A DNA stretch of 6,982 nt, taken from assembly GCA_002314435.1 (NCBI GenBank), contig DCFV01000080.1, positions 1 to 6,982 on the forward strand, in the 5' to 3' direction. Shown piece after piece: positions 1 through 5,554 of the stretch. Within the stretch, counting starts at the first letter, position 1, and each line of letters begins with the position of its first letter. The notes beneath the pieces are model-generated. The model saw only the letters and a program-made list of their open reading frames with translations, had not been told where the DNA came from and made no database searches. This DNA comes from Acidobacteriaceae bacterium UBA1795. Its GTDB lineage: Bacteria; Acidobacteriota; Terriglobia; Terriglobales; Acidobacteriaceae. Both the position numbers and the translations under genes were made by a program.

Positions 1-396
1 TGGAGCCAGAAGTACAACCTCGTGTGGGACCAGATCCTTGGCTATGACTTGTTCCCGAAAACAGTGCGCGAGACCGAACTGGCGTTCTACATGGGAAAGA
101 TCAATGGTGACGGTCTTCCGCTCGACATCCGGGCCGACTACACGAAGCTCGATTGGTCAGTCTGGACTGCCACGCTCGCGTCAGATCCTGCGCAGTTCAA
201 TGCGATGATCGAACCCATCTACCGCTGGACGAATGAAACATCCACCCGTGTTCCTCTCACCGACTGGTACGACACCAAAACAGGGAAGCAAGTTGGTTTT
301 CAAGCGCGCAGCGTGGTCGGCGGAGTGTTCATCAAGGCTTTGTCCGATAAGCAACTCACCGCCAAGTGGAACGGCATGAGCCATTCGTCCAATTGA
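1..396 (+). CDS. C-terminal part of a GtaA/DUF4965-type glutaminase-family protein (5' end outside window)
   Basis: The frame is open from base 1 and ends at TGA 394-396, giving 131 residues of a gene that starts left of the window. The piece looks like the C-terminal helical (six-hairpin) domain of the GtaA-type glutaminase family (DUF4965/DUF1793). Recognisable stretches are WDQILGYDLFP near residues 9-19, LPLDIRADYTKLDW near 40-53, and RVPLTDWYDTKTGKQVGFQARSV near 85-107, followed by GGVFIKAL close to the end. These are the most conserved blocks I know from this family. Characterised fungal members are secreted glutaminases; bacterial members are often found near glycan genes and their substrates are mostly untested. 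The signal peptide and N-terminal domains are not visible. A strong terminator follows, so this gene probably ends a transcript separate from the GH2 run. Confidence 0.85.
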   Translation, partial: WSQKYNLVWDQILGYDLFPKTVRETELAFYMGKINGDGLPLDIRADYTKLDWSVWTATLASDPAQFNAMIEPIYRWTNETSTRVPLTDWYDTKTGKQVGFQARSVVGGVFIKALSDKQLTAKWNGMSHSSN

Positions 397-410
397 GGCG
401 CACAGGCGCC
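397..410 (+). repeat. Small hairpin directly after the stop codon
   Basis: GGCGC (397-401) and GCGCC (406-410) form a perfect 5-bp stem around the loop ACAG. It begins at the base after the stop codon and has no T-run of its own. It may protect the transcript's 3' end or slow polymerase before the stronger terminator just downstream. Confidence 0.4.
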
Positions 411-418
411 CCCTCAGC

Positions 419-450
419 AAACGGCCGCCGGATGCGGCCGTTTCTGTTTG
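419..450 (+). terminator. Rho-independent terminator of the glutaminase-family gene
   Basis: AAACGGCCGC (419-428) pairs perfectly with GCGGCCGTTT (434-443), a 10-bp GC-rich stem closing the 5-base loop CGGAT. The T-rich tail TTTCTGTTTG follows. The stem starts 22 bases after the TGA. The A-run on the left arm makes it partly bidirectional, but only the plus-strand gene ends here. Confidence 0.85.
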
Positions 451-627
451 TGCCGGATGCCTGGGGGGCAGCTGGCGCTCACGACCAAGAGTTGCATCTG
501 CGTGCCTTGCTTGACGCATCAGAGACACTGCTTGATCTTCCTCTACCGCAGGCGGAGCCGCGGACGCCCGTGCGAAAATGGGGGTGTTAGGGCTCCACCT
601 TGCCGCAGCGGATATTTTTTGGCTGAT

Positions 628-652
628 CAGTGCGGGCAATCGACCCGCATTG
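628..652 (+). repeat. Leader hairpin upstream of the GH2 gene
   Basis: CAGTGCGGG (628-636) pairs with CCCGCATTG (644-652) as a 9-bp stem with one G-T wobble and a 7-base loop, CAATCGA. No T-run follows on either strand, so it is not an intrinsic terminator. If transcription starts upstream, it would fold in the 5' untranslated RNA about 60 bases before the start codon. As DNA it could be an operator-like inverted repeat. Confidence 0.4.
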
Positions 653-683
653 CCGCCGCAACTGTGGATGCTCCGGATACACG

Positions 684-695
684 CGGTTCAAACCG
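684..695. promoter_or_regulatory. Short near-palindrome before the GH2 start, possible operator
   Basis: CGGTTCAAACCG has perfect 5-base arms (CGGTT and AACCG) around a CA centre and lies 16 bases before the start codon. A 2-base loop is too tight for an RNA hairpin, so if it matters it is more likely a protein-binding site. It is short enough to occur by chance and no regulator is present in the window. Confidence 0.2.
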
Positions 696-701
696 TCGAC
701 T

Positions 702-707
702 GGGGTG
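702..707 (+). promoter_or_regulatory. Ribosome binding site supporting a TTG start for the GH2 gene
   Basis: GGGGTG sits 4 bases before TTG 712-714. An in-frame TGA at 706-708 overlaps this site, so translation cannot begin further upstream. TTG 712 is the first usable start and the only one that yields a complete signal peptide. Confidence 0.6.
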
Positions 708-711
708 AACT

Positions 712-3399
712 TTGTTTGGAAGAGCTGCTTTTTGTGCCCTATTTTTGTCGTTAGCTGGTATCGTTACCAACCCGGCGCCCGGGCTGGCCGCGCCCCCCGC
801 CAATCCGCCTGCCGCGATCATTCTCTCCGGTGGCTGGCAGTTGCAGGACGCAGCCAAAGTGCCGCAGTCTGGCGCAGAGGTTTCCATGTCGGGCTTTCAT
901 GCCAGCGGCTGGTACGCCGCCACAGTGCCCGGCACCGTGCTCACCACGCTGGTCAACAACCGGGTTTATCCCGAGCCACTCTACGGCGAGAACAATCGTC
1001 TGGAGCGCATCCCTGAGAGTCTTGCACGCACTCCGTACTGGTATCGCACATCGATTAAGGTGCCCAAGGCCTACAAGGGGCGCCACATATGGCTCAACTT
1101 CGCGGGCGTGAACTACGCAGCCACTGTGTGGGTCAACGGCACGCAGGCCGGCACCATGCGCGGCGCCTTTGCGCGTGGCGTTTTCGATATCACCACACTG
1201 GTCAAACCCGGCAAGTCCACAGGGGTCGCCGTTCTCGTGTCGCCGCAACCGCACCCAGGCACGCCTCACGAGCACACCATCCGCACCGGTATGGGGCTCA
1301 ATGGCGGCGAAACCGCCATCGACGGGCCCACCTTCCTCTCCACCATTGGCTGGGACTGGCTGCCCGCCATTCGCGATCGCGACACCGGCATCTGGCGCGA
1401 AGTATATCTCTCTGCCAGCGGCTCCGTGCTCGTCAAGGATCCACTTGTCACCACGGATCTGCCTCTCCCACGCACGGACTCCTCTGACTTGGCCGTTCAG
1501 ACCACCGTGCAAAATGTCACCGATCAGCCGGTCAAGGGCGTGCTGCACGGCGACATCGAAAGCATTCACTTCGAGCGTGAAGTGGAACTGGCTCCGCATT
1601 CGAGCCAACTGATCCGCTTCGATCCTGGCAGCACTCCCATGCTGCATATGGAACATCCGCGCCTGTGGTGGCCCAACGGTTACGGCGAGCAGAATCTCTA
1701 TAATCTGCATCTCAGCTTCGTCGTGGACCGCCACGTTTCCGACGTGCAGAACGTCTCCTTCGGTGTACGCAAAATCACCTATACCGTCCCTGGCACCGAC
1801 ACGCTGACCCTTTCGGTCAACGGTGTTCCGGTCTTCATTCGCGGCGGCGACTGGGGCCTCGATGAAGGTCTCAAGCGCATTCCACGCGAGCGCCTCGAAG
1901 CCCAGATCCGCATGCACAAGATCGCCCACCTCAACATGATCCGCAACTGGGTGGGGCAAAGCACCAACGAGGACTTTTACGAGCTCTGCGACAAGTACGG
2001 CATCCTCATCTGGGACGAGTTCTTTCAGCCCAACCCGAGCGATGGTCCGAACCCCACCGACATCGACACCTACATCGCCAACGTGCGCGACAAGATTCTG
2101 CACTTCCGCAACCATCCTTCCATCGCCGTATGGTGCGCGCGCAACGAGGGCGACCCGCCCGCGGAGATCGAGGTTCTGCTGCGCAAGCTCATGGCTGAGC
2201 TCGAGCCCACACGGCTCTATCAGCCTAGCTCCACTGACGGCCACGGCGTCCGATCTAACGGCCCATACTGCTGGCGCACGCCGCGCGAGTTCTATTTTGT
2301 CGGCGACGACTACTTCAAGACAGAAACCGGCTCGGTCTCCATTCCTACGCTCGAGTCCATCCACGGCATGATGCCGCAGAAGGACTGGGAGACGATCAAC
2401 GACGACTGGGCGGAGCACGATCTCGCCGCTGGAGCCTCTCACGGCGACCTCTATCCCGGCATCCTTGCCGCGCGTTACGGCAAGCTCGCCAATCTCGCCG
2501 ACTTTGTGCGCAAGGGGCAGATGGCCAACTACGAGGCCTACCGCTCCATGTACGAAGGGCGCAATGCGCAGCTGTTCCATCCCACCACCGCCATCCTTAC
2601 CTGGATGAGCAATCCCGCGCAGCCCAGCTTCGTATGGCAGCTCTATCATTACGACCTCGAACCCAATGCCTCGCTCTACGCGGTGATGCATGCCGCAGAG
2701 AGCGTGCACATCCAGTACAACGAGGCCACCGGCGACCTGCAGGTTATCAACAACCTGCCAGAGCCGCAGGCGAACCTCACTGCACGCGTTCGCGTTTTTG
2801 CGCTCGACGGCACGTTGGCCTATCAGCACGAAACGCCCGTCACTGCCGAGCCTGAGGTTGCCACCAATCTCGGCCCCATCGCTTTCGCTGCCGCACCGGC
2901 CGCCTCGCAGTTCCTCCGCCTTGATCTCGTCGACGCGCAGGACAAGACGATCTCCACCAACTTCTACTGGCGCGGCGCCGCGTCGCATCCCGACGACCTC
3001 ACCGACCTCAACACGCTACCCACCGTCACGCTGAAGGCTACGGCAAGCAGACAGGACGCGGACCATCGGCGCATCGTCACCGTCACACTCGAAAACCCTA
3101 CCGCGCAGACAGCCGTTATGACGCACCTGCAGCTGCGTCGCCGCAGCGGGGAGCGCGTATTGCCTGTCGACTGCAGCGACAACTACATCTCGCTCGCACC
3201 GCATGAGACGCGCATTGTCACACTTGCAGCAGACATTGCCAACTTTCAGGGCGAAAATGCGCTGATCACCGTAGATGGTTGGAACGTGAGCGCAGCTCCT
3301 CAGTCGTTCAAGGGCGTGTCCGTTGCGCCCAACTTCGACGCGCAGCCCGAACACTCGCCGGTGACCGGCCTGCCATTCGCCACGGAGAACCTTCGCTGA
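712..3399 (+). CDS. Exported glycoside hydrolase family 2 enzyme (beta-mannosidase / exo-beta-glucosaminidase type)
   Basis: This 895-residue protein should hydrolyse beta-linked sugars outside the cytoplasm with retention of configuration. Residues 1-27 form a signal peptide (one Arg, hydrophobic AAFCALFLSLAGIV, likely cleavage near GLA-A). A sugar-binding jelly-roll follows at about 35-230, containing VNYAATVWVNG and the W214-D215-W216 and IRDRDTGIW motifs seen in exo-glucosaminidases and plant endo-beta-mannosidases. A GH2 Ig-like domain (about 232-345) has LWWPNGYGEQ with W319-W320-P321. The TIM barrel (about 350-640) includes RGGDW 377-381, MIRNW 409-413 and WDEF 434-437. Inferred catalytic residues are acid/base E479 in ARNEGDPP and nucleophile E538 in KTETGS. 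The last 200 or so residues look like beta-sandwich domains. Exo-glucosaminidases of the CsxA type use Asp as acid/base, so Glu here leans towards mannosidase-like chemistry. The substrate is unproven. It is probably the first gene of a three-gene operon. The TTG start is forced by an in-frame stop just upstream. Confidence 0.9.
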   Translation: MFGRAAFCALFLSLAGIVTNPAPGLAAPPANPPAAIILSGGWQLQDAAKVPQSGAEVSMSGFHASGWYAATVPGTVLTTLVNNRVYPEPLYGENNRLERIPESLARTPYWYRTSIKVPKAYKGRHIWLNFAGVNYAATVWVNGTQAGTMRGAFARGVFDITTLVKPGKSTGVAVLVSPQPHPGTPHEHTIRTGMGLNGGETAIDGPTFLSTIGWDWLPAIRDRDTGIWREVYLSASGSVLVKDPLVTTDLPLPRTDSSDLAVQTTVQNVTDQPVKGVLHGDIESIHFEREVELAPHSSQLIRFDPGSTPMLHMEHPRLWWPNGYGEQNLYNLHLSFVVDRHVSDVQNVSFGVRKITYTVPGTDTLTLSVNGVPVFIRGGDWGLDEGLKRIPRERLEAQIRMHKIAHLNMIRNWVGQSTNEDFYELCDKYGILIWDEFFQPNPSDGPNPTDIDTYIANVRDKILHFRNHPSIAVWCARNEGDPPAEIEVLLRKLMAELEPTRLYQPSSTDGHGVRSNGPYCWRTPREFYFVGDDYFKTETGSVSIPTLESIHGMMPQKDWETINDDWAEHDLAAGASHGDLYPGILAARYGKLANLADFVRKGQMANYEAYRSMYEGRNAQLFHPTTAILTWMSNPAQPSFVWQLYHYDLEPNASLYAVMHAAESVHIQYNEATGDLQVINNLPEPQANLTARVRVFALDGTLAYQHETPVTAEPEVATNLGPIAFAAAPAASQFLRLDLVDAQDKTISTNFYWRGAASHPDDLTDLNTLPTVTLKATASRQDADHRRIVTVTLENPTAQTAVMTHLQLRRRSGERVLPVDCSDNYISLAPHETRIVTLAADIANFQGENALITVDGWNVSAAPQSFKGVSVAPNFDAQPEHSPVTGLPFATENLR

Positions 3400-3450
3400 T
3401 CCGCAGAAGCGGCGCAGTCGCCTACTTCCCACGGAGTTCCGTTTCTAACA

Positions 3451-3455
3451 GGAGG
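3451..3455 (+). promoter_or_regulatory. Shine-Dalgarno of the alpha/beta-hydrolase gene
   Basis: GGAGG lies 5 bases before ATG 3461. It selects this ATG over the in-frame ATG at 3473, for which the spacing would be too long. Confidence 0.75.
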
Positions 3456-3460
3456 CGGAG

Positions 3461-4555
3461 ATGAGGCAGGTCATGAGTAGAAGCAGAACAAGAAATCTCC
3501 CCACGCGCGCCTTGGTGGCGCTCGCAGCATTGGTGGCCGCTGCAACCGCGGCATTGGCCCAGCAGCCAGTCGCAGAAGGCGCACAGCAGTTTGCCGATCT
3601 TGGCCACTGCACGCTTGAGAGCGGTCAGGTCATCGAGCACTGCCGGATCGGCTATCGTACCTTCGGCCATCTCAGCGCAACACGCGACAACGCGGTGCTC
3701 ATGCCCACCTGGCTCTATGGCACCACCGCCGACCTAGTCAGTCTTTTCGGCGATGGTACCAAGCCCGGGCAACTCGTCGACAGCACACGGTTCTTCGGCA
3801 TCGCCATTGACGCACTGGGCAACGGCGTCTCTTCCTCGCCATCCAACAGCGCCACGCAGCGCGGCGTCGACTTCCCGGCCTTCACCACGCGTGATATGGT
3901 TTGCGCTGAGTATCGCGTCGTCACTGAGGTGCTCGGCCTCCATCATCTCCACGCTGTGCTTGGCCTCTCCATGGGTGGCGAGCAGACCTTCGCCTGGGCC
4001 ACAGCCTATCCTGGCTTCTTCGATCTCGCCGTGCCCATCCTCGGCACACCTCGCCTCACTTCCTATGATCTGCAGGTGAAGGAGATCATGCTCGGCACCA
4101 TCTTTGCTGATCGCGATTTTCACGATGGCCGCTACAGCACGCAGCCTGCGCTCAAGCTTGCCAATCTATTCGGCGCACTCACCGTTACCACACCCGAGTA
4201 CCGCAACACGCATACCTCGCGCGCAAACTTCGAAGAGTTTCTGCGCACCGCCGAGGCGCCGCAGCCCATCGACGCCAACGACCGAGTGGCGCAACTGCGC
4301 GCTGTCGTCCATCACGACGTGATCGGCACGCGCACCCTGGCGGAAGCAGCGCACGCAAGCACCGCGCATTTTCTGGTCATCGTCAGCGCACAGGATCACC
4401 TCGTCAATCCACAGCCCGCACTGGACTGGGCCGCGGCACTCGGTGCGCCCACGTACATCTCGCAGGGCGACTGTGCCCACCTCATCATGCTCTGCGATGC
4501 AGCCGGTGTTTCTGTGCGCGTCCGCTCCTTTCTCGCCACAGGCGCGGTGCAGTAG
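3461..4555 (+). CDS. Exported alpha/beta-hydrolase of the homoserine O-acetyltransferase (MetX-like) fold
   Basis: The 364-residue product begins with a clear signal peptide: an Arg-rich n-region (R2, R7, R9, R11, R16), a hydrophobic core ALVALAALVAAATAALA, and likely cleavage after A33 before QQP. The mature part follows the MetX-type alpha/beta-hydrolase pattern. It has an early IGYRTFG strand, the nucleophile elbow GLSMGG with S170, an acid D312 in SAQDHLVNP, and a late histidine H340 in GDCAHL. All three triad residues are present. True MetX enzymes are cytoplasmic and make O-acetylhomoserine; the export signal argues against methionine biosynthesis here. Two cysteines, in GHC and EHC near residues 50-62, could form a disulfide after export. 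The gene lies 61 bp after the GH2 gene and 65 bp before the sugar kinase, so an acyl-sugar esterase or acyltransferase role is a reasonable guess, but the substrate is unknown. Confidence 0.85.
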   Translation: MRQVMSRSRTRNLPTRALVALAALVAAATAALAQQPVAEGAQQFADLGHCTLESGQVIEHCRIGYRTFGHLSATRDNAVLMPTWLYGTTADLVSLFGDGTKPGQLVDSTRFFGIAIDALGNGVSSSPSNSATQRGVDFPAFTTRDMVCAEYRVVTEVLGLHHLHAVLGLSMGGEQTFAWATAYPGFFDLAVPILGTPRLTSYDLQVKEIMLGTIFADRDFHDGRYSTQPALKLANLFGALTVTTPEYRNTHTSRANFEEFLRTAEAPQPIDANDRVAQLRAVVHHDVIGTRTLAEAAHASTAHFLVIVSAQDHLVNPQPALDWAAALGAPTYISQGDCAHLIMLCDAAGVSVRVRSFLATGAVQ

Positions 4556-4567
4556 CAGGCACTCAAT

Positions 4568-4585
4568 TCATTCTGCTCATTCTGC
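4568..4585 (+). repeat. Tandem 9-bp direct repeat between hydrolase and kinase genes
   Basis: TCATTCTGC occurs twice back to back in the 65-bp gap. It is lower in G+C than its surroundings. No function is evident; it may be a small slippage duplication. Confidence 0.45.
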
Positions 4586-4595
4586 GTGCCGCGGT

Positions 4596-4605
4596 GCGTG
4601 CACGC
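4596..4605. repeat. Perfect 10-bp palindrome just before the kinase ribosome binding site
   Basis: GCGTGCACGC reads the same on both strands and ends 4 bases before the AGGAG of the kinase gene. It has no loop, so it would not form a simple hairpin. An alternative fold pairs GCGTGC 4584-4589 with GCACGC 4600-4605. It could influence access to the ribosome binding site, but chance is a fair explanation in GC-rich DNA. Confidence 0.3.
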
Positions 4606-4609
4606 CAAC

Positions 4610-4614
4610 AGGAG
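4610..4614 (+). promoter_or_regulatory. Shine-Dalgarno of the sugar kinase gene
   Basis: AGGAG lies 6 bases before ATG 4621 and fixes this start. It is as strong as the site of the upstream hydrolase gene, in line with efficient translation from a shared transcript. Confidence 0.75.
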
Positions 4615-4620
4615 AAGTAG

Positions 4621-5538
4621 ATGTCCTATTTCCTTGCAGTAGATGCGGGCGGCTCGAAGACCGAGTTCTTGCTCGCTGACGAAGCGCGCGAGCTGAGCCG
4701 CGCCGTCACCGGAACGATCAAGCGCGTCAACGCCGACGAAGCCACCGCCGCGCACAACCTCGACGCTGCCCTCGCCGAACTCGTGGGCGCCACCGGCGTC
4801 AGCATGCGGCAGATCGCGCGCACGTGCATCGGCACCTCCGGCGTCACCGTGCCGCTGGTGACGGACTGGCTGCGTGCGGAGTTTGAGACCCGCGTGGCAG
4901 GGCCGCTGCTGCTGGTTGGCGACGTGGACATTGCGTTCGACGCAGTGTTTCACGGCGGGCCGGGCGTGCTGGTGCTCTCCGGCACCGGCTCCAATGTAGC
5001 CGCGCGTACACCCGAGGGTGCACTTATCACCTCCGGAGGTTGGGGCCCCATGCTGGCCGACCAGGGCTCCGGCCATTGGATCGGCATGGAAGGATTGCGA
5101 CGCGGCTTTCTGGCGCGCGATGAACAACGGCCCACGCGGCTACTGGCGGCAGCGCGCGAGTTGTGGAATCTCGACACCGAGGACGCGCTCATCGAGTTCG
5201 CCAATGCGCAGCCCGCTGCACGCTACGCTTCCAAGTTCGCGCCCGCAATAGTGACCCTGGCCAACGAAGGTGATGCAGTCGCAGCAGAGATTCTCGAGCA
5301 GGGCGGCCAGGATCTCGCGTACCTCGCATCGCTGCTCATCGAGCGCATGCGCACCGCCCACGGAAGCAACGTCATGCTGCCGCAGGTTGCCGTCGCCGGC
5401 AGCATCATGACCCGCGTAGAGCGCGTGCGGTCCGCACTCGAGCGGGCTCTGCGCCAGCGCTATCCAGAGATCACGTTTGTTCCTGAGCCGTCTGACCCGG
5501 CGCGCGGCGCGTTGTGGCGCGCACAGCGCGGTAGATGA
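4621..5538 (+). CDS. BadF/BadG/BcrA/BcrD-family sugar kinase, N-acetylglucosamine kinase-like
   Basis: The 305-residue protein is a cytoplasmic ASKHA-fold ATPase with no signal peptide. The order of motifs matches the BadF/BadG family's GlcNAc-kinase branch: phosphate-1 loop DAGGSKTEFLL at residues 8-18; VGDVDIAFDA with a probable catalytic base D101; phosphate-2 loop LSGTGSNV with S120-G121-T122-G123; the GGWGPMLADQGSGHWIG block near 139-155 typical of this branch; and a later adenosine-site strand VAVAGSIM near 258-265. The length is normal for the family and both ends look intact. Expected reaction: ATP plus N-acetylglucosamine, or a related amino sugar or hexose, to the 6-phosphate. As the last plus-strand gene of the run, it would trap sugar released by the exported GH2 enzyme and imported by a transporter not in this window. 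Its substrate is inferred from family and context only. Confidence 0.85.
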   Translation: MSYFLAVDAGGSKTEFLLADEARELSRAVTGTIKRVNADEATAAHNLDAALAELVGATGVSMRQIARTCIGTSGVTVPLVTDWLRAEFETRVAGPLLLVGDVDIAFDAVFHGGPGVLVLSGTGSNVAARTPEGALITSGGWGPMLADQGSGHWIGMEGLRRGFLARDEQRPTRLLAAARELWNLDTEDALIEFANAQPAARYASKFAPAIVTLANEGDAVAAEILEQGGQDLAYLASLLIERMRTAHGSNVMLPQVAVAGSIMTRVERVRSALERALRQRYPEITFVPEPSDPARGALWRAQRGR

Positions 5539-5554
5539 CTCGGCCAATGGTGCG

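Larger units (their letters stand above)
451..711. other. Gene-free leader region upstream of the GH2 gene
   Basis: I see no protein-coding segment with family resemblance here; the short open frames have low-complexity, Arg/Cys-rich products typical of random high-GC sequence. The stretch should carry the promoter of the downstream run, but no -35/-10 pair is convincing. The best -35-like hexamer is TTGACG at 511-516, with only a poor GATCTT 17 bases further on. It also contains a hairpin (628-652), a near-palindrome (684-695) and a distant 6-bp inverted repeat, GGAGCC 554-559 with GGCTCC 591-596. Confidence 0.6.

Noticed and set aside
511..539. TTGACG with GATCTT 17 bases downstream as a sigma-70 promoter for the GH2 gene.
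   Set aside because: Only half of the -10 hexamer matches and the site is about 170 bases from the start codon; such pairs arise by chance.
683..699. GGTTCAAACC resembling a tRNA T-arm.
   Set aside because: The flanking bases do not form the 5-bp T stem, and no acceptor, D or anticodon arms are found around it.
448..708. A short plus-strand frame in the leader that ends just before the GH2 start.
   Set aside because: The product is rich in Arg and Cys with no hydrophobic or domain pattern, and no ribosome binding site was seen. A translated leader peptide cannot be excluded but has no support.
724..760. A lipoprotein signal based on Cys8 in the GH2 signal peptide.
   Set aside because: The cysteine is too close to the N-terminus, before the hydrophobic core, and the residues around it do not make a lipobox.
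751..2988. A 745-codon open frame on the minus strand, antisense to the GH2 gene.
   Set aside because: Its product is low-complexity and matches no family, while the plus strand encodes a full GH2 protein with catalytic residues. Long antisense frames are common in GC-rich genes with strong third-position bias.
3402..3442. Small inverted repeats after the GH2 stop (CCGC/GCGG and ACGGA/TCCGT) as a terminator.
   Set aside because: Stems of 4-5 bp, one with a 2-base loop, and no T-run; they do not separate the GH2 and hydrolase genes.
3734..5127. Minus-strand open frames opposite the hydrolase and kinase genes (3734-4123, 4396-5127).
   Set aside because: Both lie opposite well-supported genes, lack ribosome binding sites and have unrecognisable composition.
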